Source: Planctomycetota bacterium
GTDB taxonomy: Bacteria > Planctomycetota > UBA1135 > GCA-002686595
Direction of reading: 5' to 3'
Assembly (NCBI GenBank): GCA_016714045.1
Contig: JADJNY010000012.1
Span: 62,001 to 126,000 of the forward strand
Length of the DNA stretch: 64,000 nucleotides
How positions within the stretch are numbered: position 1 is the stretch's first letter; the number at the start of each line of letters is the position of its first letter. The translations under genes and the position numbers were made by a program. The notes beneath the pieces were generated by a model that searched no databases, had not been told where the DNA came from, and saw nothing but the letters and a program-made list of their open reading frames with translations. This document shows positions 53,101 to 61,257 of this stretch, piece after piece.

Positions 53101-54653
53101 GAGGCCCCGACCAGGACGTCCGCGAATCCGTCTCCATCGACGTCGCCCGCGCCCGCAACGCTGCTGCCGAACAGCGCGCTGCCCTCGTTGCCCTCGCGGA
53201 TCAGCGTGCCGACGGTCGAGCCGATCCCGCTCGCGCTCCCGCGGTAGAGCCAGGCGGCGCCCTCGAGCGCTTCCGGGTTGGCGAAGCCGAGCGCGCTGAC
53301 GACCCAGTCGTCGAAGCCGTCTCCATCGACGTCACCCACGCCGGCGAGTTTCTCTCCGTACTGTGCGTCGACTCGATCGCCGAGTTCGGACCACGCATGC
53401 CCGGTCGGCCCGGCAGCGCTCCCCAAGAACAAGTACGCCTTGCCGCGGTTCCCGATGCCGCCCGCGGTGTACGCGCCCGTGCCCGCGAGCAGATCCGTGA
53501 AACCGTCGCCGTTGACGTCACCGGCCGCCGCGACGCTCCGGCCGAGTTCCGCTCCCGCCACATCCGTCTCGAAGAACGGTCCACTCGGCACTTGCAGTCC
53601 CGTCGCGCTGCCGCGGAGGAAGAAGAGCGCGCCTTCGCTCGCCTCCGGAGCGTGGTACCCGCTCGCGCCGACGACGACGTCCTCGAAGCCGTCTCCGTCG
53701 AGATCGCCGAGGCCCGCCACGGAGATCCCGAACGCAGCCGCGCTCATCGGCGTGCTCATCTCGAGCACTTGGTCGGGCGGCGACGAAGCACCGGACGTCG
53801 GTCCGAACCACACGAAGACGGCGCCACCGTTGGGCTGAGAGACCGAGTAGTACGGCATCCCGACGACGAAGTCGCTGAACCCATCCGCGTTCACGTCTCC
53901 CGCCGACCAGGCGGACACGCCGAAGTCGGACGGCGAGAGATTGGGGTCGTAGGACCAATACAGCGTGCTCAGCACGGGATCGACCGTGATCGGATACGCG
54001 GCACCGCGATCGTCCACTTCGATGCCGACGCCCGACGGGCCCGGTCGCATGCGCGCCGGGAGCGCGCGACCGCTCGCGTCGAACGCGCGCAGGCCGCGGT
54101 AGTAGAGACGATCCTGCCCGCGCTCGTCGACGAGGTGCGCGCCGAGCCCGGACTCCTCCACCTTCGGCGCGAGCCCCTCGAACGCGAGCCCGATCCACAC
54201 GTGCTCGTCGCTCGCCCCGCGCGGCGGCGTCACGATCGTCCAGCCGTGCTCGACGCCGGACTCGTGCGCTTCGAACCACTCGAGGAGCCCATCGTGCAGC
54301 AGCTCGACGCGCGATGCGCTGCCGCTCACGACGCCGCGTCCGACGCCGATCGGCGCTCCGAGGCGACCGAACGCCGTCGTGCGGACACGGACGGTGACCG
54401 TTCGGGGCTCGGAGACCAGCGTGCGCGAGAGCGCCGTGCAGGTCAGCCCTTCCGCGGTGACGAGAGCGTGCAGACCCTCCCGGGCATCGAGCTCGCGCCC
54501 CTCGCCGCTCGCTGCGCGCCACGCGAGCGCCGGCGGGGAGTCGGAACGGTGCCGCTCCTGGTACGGAGCCGCATCGAGCAGGGCGGAGAGGAGGAGGCAC
54601 GCGGGCAGGGCGACCACGACGCGCAAACGAAGGCGGCGGCGAGCTACGGACAT
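50169..54653 (-). CDS. giant exported FG-GAP/calcium-repeat protein
   Basis: A 1494-residue exported protein beginning MSVARRRLRLRVVVALPACL. After an N-terminal beta domain of about 240 residues, residues about 255-1060 contain 14 FG-GAP repeats, each with a calcium-binding core like GDVDGDGFADVLVG; this is enough for two seven-bladed integrin-type propellers. Residues about 1228-1338 hold short calcium loops of the thrombospondin type 3/dockerin kind (DCNGNGAPDACDIANG, DCDNDGTPNSCEL). The end is the domain CPCGNSGGAGRGCANS ... RYYQVFYRNASAVFCPPGT, shared with the protein at 38992. Such proteins usually work in surface attachment or binding of ligands. The start at 54653 follows GGAG. Confidence 0.9.
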   Translation of the reverse strand: MSVARRRLRLRVVVALPACLLLSALLDAAPYQERHRSDSPPALAWRAASGEGRELDAREGLHALVTAEGLTCTALSRTLVSEPRTVTVRVRTTAFGRLGAPIGVGRGVVSGSASRVELLHDGLLEWFEAHESGVEHGWTIVTPPRGASDEHVWIGLAFEGLAPKVEESGLGAHLVDERGQDRLYYRGLRAFDASGRALPARMRPGPSGVGIEVDDRGAAYPITVDPVLSTLYWSYDPNLSPSDFGVSAWSAGDVNADGFSDFVVGMPYYSVSQPNGGAVFVWFGPTSGASSPPDQVLEMSTPMSAAAFGISVAGLGDLDGDGFEDVVVGASGYHAPEASEGALFFLRGSATGLQVPSGPFFETDVAGAELGRSVAAAGDVNGDGFTDLLAGTGAYTAGGIGNRGKAYLFLGSAAGPTGHAWSELGDRVDAQYGEKLAGVGDVDGDGFDDWVVSALGFANPEALEGAAWLYRGSASGIGSTVGTLIREGNEGSALFGSSVAGAGDVDGDGFADVLVGASSGDGGRGRVYLFYGSPSGLQTTPWIQIGEVGTTEAFGGVVNTAGDVDGDGFADIVVSALGFSGPSSQGRAFLFRGSPDGPIVPSAAELLSGGSDPLFGYSISSAGDVNGDGRTDLIVGHPYFQNSHTHEGRAYLYLGQPTDTPLVAPSLGQTASLAGPASSSFATALTTEGDVNADGYSDLLVGSPDFDATPNGNEGRVQLFLGGADGLASTAQWTYTGTIAGGRLGAALAFAGDVNDDGWADVLLGAPRASLGQLQEGVAYLFHGNATGALANTPSWSFESNQTGAFLGESVAGAGDVDGDGYTDVFLGAPGIAHAGFQNSGSVLVFRGSASGLALAPVATIDNPLPGAFRFGAAVANAGDLNRDGRTELLVGAPDTSAPEFREGRAYVYLGSGVAIAATPAFTVESDVPNALLGAAVSAAGDVDADGFADLLVGVPDLPGGGQVRLYRGQAGVNPVAPGAQTFASPQSGSRFGVALARAGDVNADGFSDVALAAPNWNVNQGKVQLFLGTSSGLASTPALEFDGASGAQLGAGLGPCGDVDGDGFSDVVLGQPGLLSGSGGAIVHMGSTQQGGVRRGQMRITTSAQAMHLLALQTESIGSLRLRGGANTFTNVRGTPAGRELVALEWEMKGGSALLDGTGLDRGAFQALGTLGAPTPATPLDLEEVVAGLSAGQRYQWRTRIATRNPLFPHGLWTTIQGNGKHEKKFGTGFDCNNNGVPDSTEVAQNPSIDCNGNGAPDACDIANGTDPDCDNDGTPNSCELFANDCDGDTLPDDCEIAAGGASVDCNANSVLDTCELSPATDANGDSILDACQFVPYCFGDGMGTPCPCGNSGGAGRGCANSVSANGAVLTVTGAPSITVDTLVLHSTGMPNSAAPSSLYLQGSAQDNGGLGTPIQDGLRCVTGSIIRLGTRPNSGNQSQYPDVGNQIVSIRGGITVPGTTRYYQVFYRNASAVFCPPGTANWTNGLAVTWGT

Positions 54654-54808
54654 TGGGGGAGGCTCCGAGGGAAGGCACAAGAGCTTCCCACACCGTGCGA
54701 ATCGCCGCGAGAGGGCTGGCGCCCGCATCCGGAGCACGGCGCACCGCCACGGCCAACCGTGGTGCCGCGCGCTCCCCGATCCGAGCCCACGGACGCGGAC
54801 CGGTCGCT

Positions 54809-56086
54809 CTACTCGTGGCGCAACGCCTCGACCGGGTCCATCGCGGCCGCGCGCCACGCCGGGTAGATGCCGAACACGACGCCCACGCCAGCCGAGATCG
54901 CGAAGGCGAGGATCGGCGCGTCCGGCGTCACGACGGTCTTCATCTTGGCCCAGTGCTCGACGCCCGCGGGGATCACGAGGCCGAGCGCGATGCCGAGGAG
55001 TCCCCCGCCGACGGAGAGCACGACCGTCTCGACCAGGAACTGCGTGACGATGTGCCGGCGCTTCGCGCCGAGCGCGCGGCGGATGCCGATCTCGCGCGTG
55101 CGCTCGGTCACGGTCGCGAGCATGACGTTCATGATCCCGATGCCGCCGACGAGCAGCGAGATCGCCGCGATCGAGCCGAGCACGATGTTGAACGTGCGCT
55201 TCGTCTTCTCGGCCTGCAGCAGGAGCTCGAGGGGCACGACGACCTCCCAGTCCTTCTGCTTGTGCTGGCGCTTCAGCATCTCCTTCGCCGCGTCCGCGAC
55301 GAGCGTCACGTGCTCGTCGCTGTCGACCTGCACGTAGATCTCGTGCAGCTGCACTTCTTCCATCTCGCGCGAACCGCTGCGGATCTTGACCTGCGTGTCG
55401 CCGAACCACGAGCGGCCGGTCTCGAGCGGCACGAAAACTTCGCCGGTCACCTCGACGCCGGGTTGCGCGGGGTCGGAGCCGAGCGGCACGCGCGGCAAGA
55501 GCACGCCGACGCACGTGAAGTACTCGCCGCCGACCTTGATGCTCTTCCCGAGCGAGCTCTCGAACGGCGAAAGGAACCGCGCGACCTCGTAACCGAGCAC
55601 GCAGACGTTCGACACGGCCGCCTGGTCCTGGTCGGAGAGGAAGCGCCCCTCGCAGACCTTGCGACCAGTCACGTTGACGTACTGCGCGTCCGTGCCGAGC
55701 ACGCGCGGATTCAACACGCGCTCCTCGAGGCGCACTTCCTGCTGCAGCTGCCGCACCGGCACCGTGCGGACGACCGCGGGGAACGTGTCGCGCACGCGCT
55801 CGAAGTCGCTGGTCGTCAGGCCGTAGCTGGACACGCGCGTCGTCTCGCCGCCGCCGCGCAGGTCCTCGGGCGGCTTGACGCTGCGCAGGATCACGTTCTG
55901 GCTGCCGAGCTGCCGGATCTGTTCCTGCGCCTCCGCGGACGCGCCCTCGCCGATCGCGAGCATCGCGATCACGCTCGCGACGCCGAACAGCACGCCGAGC
56001 ATCGTGAGGATCGCGCGCAGCTTGTGCAGGAGGAGGCTCTGGATCCCCAAGCGCACCACGCCGGAGAGACCGTGCTTTACGCTCAC
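54809..56086 (-). CDS. MacB/FtsX-type ABC transporter permease
   Basis: A 425-residue permease. The first transmembrane helix is near residues 18-42 (LRAILTMLGVLFGVASVIAMLA), followed by a periplasmic domain of about 220 residues and three C-terminal helices (IVLGSIAAISLLVGGIGIMN; VVLSVGGGLLGIALGLVIPA; FAISAGVGVVFGIYPAWRAA). The last part has the MacB end EIGIRRALGAKRRHI and AAMDPVEALRHE. MacB-type permeases work with an outer-membrane channel to push substrates out from the periplasm rather than moving them through the inner membrane. It starts at a GTG at 56086, overlapping the ATPase stop as GTGA. Confidence 0.92.
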   Translation of the reverse strand: MSVKHGLSGVVRLGIQSLLLHKLRAILTMLGVLFGVASVIAMLAIGEGASAEAQEQIRQLGSQNVILRSVKPPEDLRGGGETTRVSSYGLTTSDFERVRDTFPAVVRTVPVRQLQQEVRLEERVLNPRVLGTDAQYVNVTGRKVCEGRFLSDQDQAAVSNVCVLGYEVARFLSPFESSLGKSIKVGGEYFTCVGVLLPRVPLGSDPAQPGVEVTGEVFVPLETGRSWFGDTQVKIRSGSREMEEVQLHEIYVQVDSDEHVTLVADAAKEMLKRQHKQKDWEVVVPLELLLQAEKTKRTFNIVLGSIAAISLLVGGIGIMNVMLATVTERTREIGIRRALGAKRRHIVTQFLVETVVLSVGGGLLGIALGLVIPAGVEHWAKMKTVVTPDAPILAFAISAGVGVVFGIYPAWRAAAMDPVEALRHE

Positions 56087-56796
56087 GCGACCACCGCCCG
56101 GTTGTCGCGCACGTCTTCGATGCGGCCGTCCTTGAGGCGCAACGTCTTCTGCGCGCGCAGGCCCACGCTGGGTTCGTGCGTCACGAGCAGGATCGTCTTG
56201 CCCTCCGCGTGCAGCTCGTCGAAGAGGTCGAGGATCTCCTTCGCCGTCTTGCTGTCGAGGTTGCCCGTCGCCTCGTCCGCGAGCACGAAGGTCGGGTCGT
56301 TCACGAGCGCGCGCGCGATCGCGACGCGCTGCTGCTGGCCGCCGGAGAGCTCGGTCGGCTTGTGATCGAGCCGGTCGCCGAGCCCGACGCGCTGCGCGAG
56401 CCGTCGCGCGCGCTCCTCGCCGTCCTCGGGCGGATCGTCCTGGTAGATCAGCGGCACGAGGATGTTCTCGAGGACGTTCAGCTGCTGGATCAGGTTGTAG
56501 GACTGGAAGACGAAGCCGATGTGGCGGCTGCGGAGCTCGGAGAGCTCGTCGTCGTCGAGCGTCTGCGTGTCCTCGCCCTTGATGCGGTACGCGCCGGTCG
56601 TCGGCCGGTCGATGCAACCGAGGAGGTTGAGCAGGGTCGACTTGCCCGAGCCCGAGCTGCCCATGATCGACCAGTACTCGCCCGCACGGAACGTGAAGGA
56701 GAAGCGGTCGAGCGCGCGCACCTCGTTCGCGCCCATCTTGTAGAGGCGCGTGACGTCGATGAGCTCGGCGACGGGGAGGTCAGCGCTTCCCGCCAT
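56083..56796 (-). CDS. MacB/LolD-type ABC transporter ATPase
   Basis: A 237-residue ATPase with Walker A IMGSSGSGKSTLLNLLGC, the Q-loop VFQSYNLIQQLNVLENI, signature ELSGGQQQRVAIARALV, Walker B FVLADEATGNLDSKT and the switch His in LLVTHEPSVG. The set is typical of the MacB/LolD group. The start MAGSADLPVAELIDVTRLY lies inside the last codons of the adaptor gene (17-base overlap). It forms one operon with TolC, the adaptor and the permease, in that transcription order, so the whole tripartite pump is encoded. Confidence 0.95.
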   Translation of the reverse strand: MAGSADLPVAELIDVTRLYKMGANEVRALDRFSFTFRAGEYWSIMGSSGSGKSTLLNLLGCIDRPTTGAYRIKGEDTQTLDDDELSELRSRHIGFVFQSYNLIQQLNVLENILVPLIYQDDPPEDGEERARRLAQRVGLGDRLDHKPTELSGGQQQRVAIARALVNDPTFVLADEATGNLDSKTAKEILDLFDELHAEGKTILLVTHEPSVGLRAQKTLRLKDGRIEDVRDNRAVVA

Positions 56797-58651
56797 CGCC
56801 CTGCTTCTCGTCCTTCTTGGCGTCGCCGGGCTTCTCGCCCTCGGCGGCAGGCTTCGCGTCGCCCGCGCCGTCCTTCGGCGCCGCCTCGCCGCTCGCTGCG
56901 CCGTCGCGGCTGCGTCGGCCGCCGCCGGGCATGCCGCCACCTTCGCGGTTGAAGTTGCGCCGGCCCTCGCCGCCCGGCATGCCCTCGCCGCGCCGCGGTC
57001 GGCCTTCGCCGCCTTGGGCCTCGCCGCTCGGCATCGCGCCGCCCGGCGGACCGCCGTTCGCGCCGCGCTCACCCATCCCCGCGCCGTTCGGCATGCTTTG
57101 CATCGGCACTTCGGGCTTCATCCCGGCCTTGTCGAGCACGGCGGCCTTCGAGTCCTCCGCGGCGGACGGCGAGAAGCCGGGCGGAGCGCTGAGCAGCACC
57201 TCCTCGCCTTCCTTCAAGCCGTCGACGATCTCCACGAACTTGTCGTTGCTGCGGCCGACCTTGAGCGCGCGCCGCTCGTGCGCGTCGCCCTTCGCGACGA
57301 AGGCGATCGGCTCGCCCTTGTCGAGGAACACCGCCTGGAGCGGGACGAAGGTCGCGTCCGTCGCGCGGTCCGCGAGGATGCTGATCGCGCACGACATGCC
57401 GGGGCGGAGCTCCTTGAGCGCCTCCTCGGAGCCCGGCGCGGGCCGCTCGATCTGGATCTCGGTCTTGTAGACGCGCAGGTTCGGGTTCGCCCACCAGCTC
57501 TGCTTGTCGGGGAGCAGCGCGACGAAGGTCACGCGCCCGTAGAACTCCTTGCCCGGCTGCGAATCGACGCGCACGGTGCAGGGCAGCCCGACCTGCACCT
57601 GCTTCAGCACGGACTCGTGGATCGACGCCTCGACGATCATCCCGCCCTCGCGCGGGATCTGCAGGATCTCCTGGCGCTCGCGCACCTGCGAGCCTTCCTG
57701 CATCGGCTGGTCGCCGCCCATGCGGCCGCCTTCCTGGCGCGTGTAGACGACCATGCCGCTGACCGTCGAGCGCACCTTCGTCTTCGCGAGCTGCGTCGTG
57801 TACTTCTCGAGCTTCTCCTGCTCGAGCTTCAGCTTCGCCTCGGACGACCGCAGGTTGGCCTCGACGTCGGCGATCTGCGCCTCGCCCTTCAGCTTCGCGC
57901 GCTCGAGCCCGCGCTCGGCTTCCTTGACGTTGGCTTCGAGCTCGGCGCGCTTGCGCGGGTCCTCGTACTTCTCGAGGATCGACTTCGCGAGCGAGGCCTG
58001 CTCGAGGCTGACGGTCGCGCGCTCCATCGAGAGCGTGTCGCGGTCGAGCTCGCTCTTCGTCAAGAAGCCCTTCTCGTTGAGCTTCTTCGAGTAAGTGAGT
58101 GTCGTCTCCGCCTGGTTCTTCTCCGACTCGGCGAGCTGGATCTTCTGCTCGGCCGTCTTCCTCTGCTGCTCGAGATCGCCCTCGAGGTACTTCTTCAGAT
58201 CGAGCTTCGCGAAGCTGAGCTTGCGCTCCGCGGCCTCGTTGTCGCTCTGGTTCTGGCTCTCCTGGATGTCGAACTGCGCCTTGGCCTTCTTGTACGCGGC
58301 GTCGGCGCTCTGGACGGCGATCTCCTGCTGCACCTTCTTGTCGAGGATCGGCGCGCCGTCGAGCTCGACGAGCAGGTCGCCGGGCTTCACGAACGAGCCT
58401 TCCTTGACCAGCTTGAGCACCGTCGACGTGCCCTCGATCTCGCTGACGACGCTGAGCGCGTCGCGCGCCGCGAGGTTGCCGCGCTGCACGACGCTGAACT
58501 CCATCGGGCCCTTCTGCACCGTCTGCCCGCGCAGCCGCACTTCCGCTGTGCCCGCGAACCACTGGCCGGGGCCGATGCCGTAGCCGAGGACGCCGACGAC
58601 GATGACCGCGCCGACGATCCACGGGGTGTTCGAGCTCTTCTTGGCGCTCAT
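56780..58651 (-). CDS. periplasmic adaptor (membrane-fusion protein) of tripartite exporter
   Basis: A 623-residue membrane-fusion protein with one N-terminal anchor (TPWIVGAVIVVGVLGYGIG). The lipoyl half-motif VLKLVKEGSFVKPGDLLVELD, a long coiled-coil hairpin (about residues 110-270), the second lipoyl half (STVSGMVVYTRQEGG) and beta-barrel parts follow. It bridges the MacB-type permease to the TolC channel. The last 90 residues are a low-complexity Gly/Met/Arg-rich tail (PGGAMPSGEAQGGEGRPRRG, GGMPGGGRRSRDG) not found in most MacA proteins; it might bind metal or be disordered. It starts at 58651, ten bases after the TolC-like gene. Confidence 0.93.
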   Translation of the reverse strand: MSAKKSSNTPWIVGAVIVVGVLGYGIGPGQWFAGTAEVRLRGQTVQKGPMEFSVVQRGNLAARDALSVVSEIEGTSTVLKLVKEGSFVKPGDLLVELDGAPILDKKVQQEIAVQSADAAYKKAKAQFDIQESQNQSDNEAAERKLSFAKLDLKKYLEGDLEQQRKTAEQKIQLAESEKNQAETTLTYSKKLNEKGFLTKSELDRDTLSMERATVSLEQASLAKSILEKYEDPRKRAELEANVKEAERGLERAKLKGEAQIADVEANLRSSEAKLKLEQEKLEKYTTQLAKTKVRSTVSGMVVYTRQEGGRMGGDQPMQEGSQVRERQEILQIPREGGMIVEASIHESVLKQVQVGLPCTVRVDSQPGKEFYGRVTFVALLPDKQSWWANPNLRVYKTEIQIERPAPGSEEALKELRPGMSCAISILADRATDATFVPLQAVFLDKGEPIAFVAKGDAHERRALKVGRSNDKFVEIVDGLKEGEEVLLSAPPGFSPSAAEDSKAAVLDKAGMKPEVPMQSMPNGAGMGERGANGGPPGGAMPSGEAQGGEGRPRRGEGMPGGEGRRNFNREGGGMPGGGRRSRDGAASGEAAPKDGAGDAKPAAEGEKPGDAKKDEKQGDGGKR

Positions 58652-58661
58652 GGGTGCGTTC

Positions 58662-60323
58662 TCAGGGATCGCGGAAGTCCGCGGGTTCGATGTGGATGCC
58701 CTGCACATCGACCCGGAGGAGCTCCAGGTCGCGGAACAGGTTCATCCGAGCGAGAGTGTACTCGACCAGCGCGCTCGTGGCCGAGTTCTGCGCGTCGAGC
58801 AAGGAGCGCTGCGCTTCGAGCAGCGAGCGCGTGTCCGCGCGTCCGGCTTCGAGCTTCAGGCTCGCGCTTTCGATGCGCTTCTGGGCGAGTTCGACGGCGT
58901 TCTTCTGGATCTCGTAGCTCGAGACGCGCGACTCGACGGAGCGTAGGAGCTCGCGCAGGTCGTTGCGGATCTGGTCCGAGGACTGCTCGGCCGCGCGCAC
59001 CGCGGCCTCGCGCGCGACGAGCGCCTCGCGGTACGTGTTGCGCTGCGGCAGCTTGTCGATCGGCAGGTCGAGCGCGGCGGAGAGCGACCACGTCGACTCG
59101 CCGAAGTCGTAATCGAACGGCTGTCCGTCGTCGCTCCTCGCGCGCCCGGCGGCCACGAGCGTCAGCCCCGTGCGCAGCGCGTCCTCGGCGACCTTCACCT
59201 TGCGCTCGCTGTCCCCGGCCTGGTCGGCCGTGTTCAGGTAATCGAGCCGGTGCTCGAGCGCGAACTGGGCCGCGCGTGCCTCGTCGAGCTCGACCTTCTC
59301 GAGTTCGCCGCCGCCGAGGCCCGCGAGCGCGCCTTCCTGGAAGACGAGCTGGGTTTCGATCGGCAGGCCGAGGAACAGCTTGAAGTCGTCGGCCTGGTTC
59401 GCGAGCCGCTCGCGCGCGCCGAGCAGCGAGTTCTTCGACGACAGCTCGTCCTGGCGCGCTTGGCCGACGTCGATGTCGGAGAGGCGCCCCGCCTTCGCGA
59501 GCTCCTCGTTGCGCTCGCGCAGGAGCACGAGGCTCTCGTAGTTGCGCACCTGGTTCTCGACGGCGTCGTACTGCTGCACGAGCCGGTAGTAACGCGTCGC
59601 GACGTCGACGGCGAACGTGCGACGGAAGCGCTCGAACGTGCGCACCGAGTACACGAGGTTGCGCTCGGCCTGCGTCAGCGGCTCCTCGACGATCGCGCGC
59701 GACGACCCCGCGAGCAGCGGCATCGTGATCGAGCCGCCGAAGTCGCTCACCGGGTGCCAGCCGTCCGAGGAGAGCAGCGAGCGCGTGAACCCGAGGCCGA
59801 TGTCGCCCGCGATGCGCATCCCGTTGCCGAGCAGGCGGTCGATCGTGAGGCGCGTGCCGCCGCCCGCCTGTTCCGCCTCCCCACCCGTGCCGTCGATGCG
59901 CGCGTCCGCGGTCGCCTCCGGCTGCCAACCGAAGCGCCACCGCTCGAGCGTCAGGTCGAGCGCGGAGAGGTACAGGTCCTCCTTGCGCCGCTGGTAGTCG
60001 CGGCTGTTCTCCGCGGCGATCTCGAGGCACTCGACGAGGCCCAAGGGCTGCGTCTCCGTGATCTCGCCGCGCAGGATGCGCTGGCGCAGGCTCTCCGCGG
60101 GCGGCTCGATCGAGAACGATCCGTCGCCCAGCGCGAGCTTCGCCCGCCGCGACTCGACGAGCGCGAGGGCTTCACGGTCCGCGTCGGCGCGATAGACCTC
60201 AGGGGTCTTGCAGCCGGCGACCGCGAGCACGAGCACGAGCACGAGCGCGATCCGTCCCGCGCGCGAGGAGCCGAGGGTCGCGACGGCGGGACGGGCAGGG
60301 AGGAGGGGACGGGGGCGGGGCAT
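58662..60323 (-). CDS. TolC-family outer-membrane efflux lipoprotein
   Basis: A 553-residue outer-membrane channel protein. The lipobox is LVLAVAGCKTP. Two long helical repeats follow, the OEP domains; examples are FRRTFAVDVATRYYRLVQQY, NYESLVLLRERNEELAKAGR, SDIDVGQARQDELSSKNSLL and the second repeat QSSDQIRNDLRELLRSVESR, with QKRIESASLKLEAGRADTRS. It is the first gene of the minus-strand operon TolC-adaptor-ATPase-permease, so it forms the exit duct. The cargo is not known; antibiotics, lipids or peptides are all possible for MacB pumps. Confidence 0.93.
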   Translation of the reverse strand: MPRPRPLLPARPAVATLGSSRAGRIALVLVLVLAVAGCKTPEVYRADADREALALVESRRAKLALGDGSFSIEPPAESLRQRILRGEITETQPLGLVECLEIAAENSRDYQRRKEDLYLSALDLTLERWRFGWQPEATADARIDGTGGEAEQAGGGTRLTIDRLLGNGMRIAGDIGLGFTRSLLSSDGWHPVSDFGGSITMPLLAGSSRAIVEEPLTQAERNLVYSVRTFERFRRTFAVDVATRYYRLVQQYDAVENQVRNYESLVLLRERNEELAKAGRLSDIDVGQARQDELSSKNSLLGARERLANQADDFKLFLGLPIETQLVFQEGALAGLGGGELEKVELDEARAAQFALEHRLDYLNTADQAGDSERKVKVAEDALRTGLTLVAAGRARSDDGQPFDYDFGESTWSLSAALDLPIDKLPQRNTYREALVAREAAVRAAEQSSDQIRNDLRELLRSVESRVSSYEIQKNAVELAQKRIESASLKLEAGRADTRSLLEAQRSLLDAQNSATSALVEYTLARMNLFRDLELLRVDVQGIHIEPADFRDP

Positions 60324-60479
60324 GCGCTCGGGGTGCCGCGCCGAACGAAGCGCGCGGAAGGGGGCGAGCGAAGGTATCCGCCGCGTGAGAGCGAGGAAAG
60401 TGCGGCGCTCTGCGCATCGCCGCGATCGGCCCGAGGCGCGGTCCGTTCACGCAACCTGAACGCGTCGTGGAGGCCCGGT

Positions 60480-61223
60480 TCAGCTTCCGGCCGGTCGCGG
60501 CGTCGCGAGCTCGCGCTCCGCGGCCTCGTACTCCGCCTCGTCGACGGCGCGGGCCATGGGACCGCCCGCCTGCCACTGGAAGCCGTCGAGGCGCGCGCCC
60601 GTGAAGCGATAGCGGGCCGCCAGCGTGCCGTCGGTTCGGACGAGTTCGACGGTGCGCGGGCGCTCGCCGCCGGGCCCGGCCTCGTACCAGGTCGAGATCT
60701 CGTAGCGCTCGATTCCGCGCGCGAGGGGCTCGAAGCACGGCACGCTCCCCGCGGTGAGGCCGCCGCGCCGGAGCAGCTCGATCAAGTAGTGCGGGAGGAG
60801 CGCGCCCTCGTCGCTCGCGAGCTCTTCGCGCCAGCGCGGACCGTTCCCCCACTCTGTTACGTCGAGCCCGTCGCCGCCCGCGAACCACTCCGCGCGCAGC
60901 GAACGACCGCTGCCGGCCGCGAGCTCGCGCCACGAGAGGCTCGCGCGCTCCGGCGTCAGCTCCTCGACGGCGAACACGCGCACGACGCCGCTCGCGCGGT
61001 CCTCGCGCGCGAAGGTCGCGGTCGACTCGAGCAGCGTGCTCCCGGGCTTCGCGCGCCGAGTGAGGCTCTGCACGCCCACGACGCGCACGCCGCCCTCGGC
61101 GAGCGGCTCTTCGAGCACGAAGAACTCGCGCCGCGGCTCGGGGGCGCCCTCGTACCCCGGCGCGAAGCCGGCGAGCAGCGCGAGACCGAGGACGAGCGGT
61201 ACGAGGCGGGGGCGCGCAGGCAT
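60480..61223 (-). CDS. exported protein of unknown function
   Basis: A 247-residue protein with a signal peptide (MPARPRLVPLVLGLALLAGFAPG). The mature part is beta-rich (REFFVLEEPLAEGGVRVVGV, GSTLLESTATFAREDRASG, GERPRTVELVRTDGTLAARY) and resembles DUF-type periplasmic proteins that build a single barrel or sandwich, but I cannot name a family. It lies 34 bases after the sulfatase-fold gene on the same strand, so it is probably co-transcribed with it and with CutA. Confidence 0.75.
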   Translation of the reverse strand: MPARPRLVPLVLGLALLAGFAPGYEGAPEPRREFFVLEEPLAEGGVRVVGVQSLTRRAKPGSTLLESTATFAREDRASGVVRVFAVEELTPERASLSWRELAAGSGRSLRAEWFAGGDGLDVTEWGNGPRWREELASDEGALLPHYLIELLRRGGLTAGSVPCFEPLARGIERYEISTWYEAGPGGERPRTVELVRTDGTLAARYRFTGARLDGFQWQAGGPMARAVDEAEYEAAERELATPRPAGS

Positions 61224-61257
61224 GGAGGGCTCCGCAGGCTGGATCGACGCGCGCGCG

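Noticed and set aside
50169..55514. FG-GAP protein extended to 1781 residues
   Set aside because: The extension overlaps the MacB-type permease in another frame and has no protein character; the signal peptide starts at 54653.
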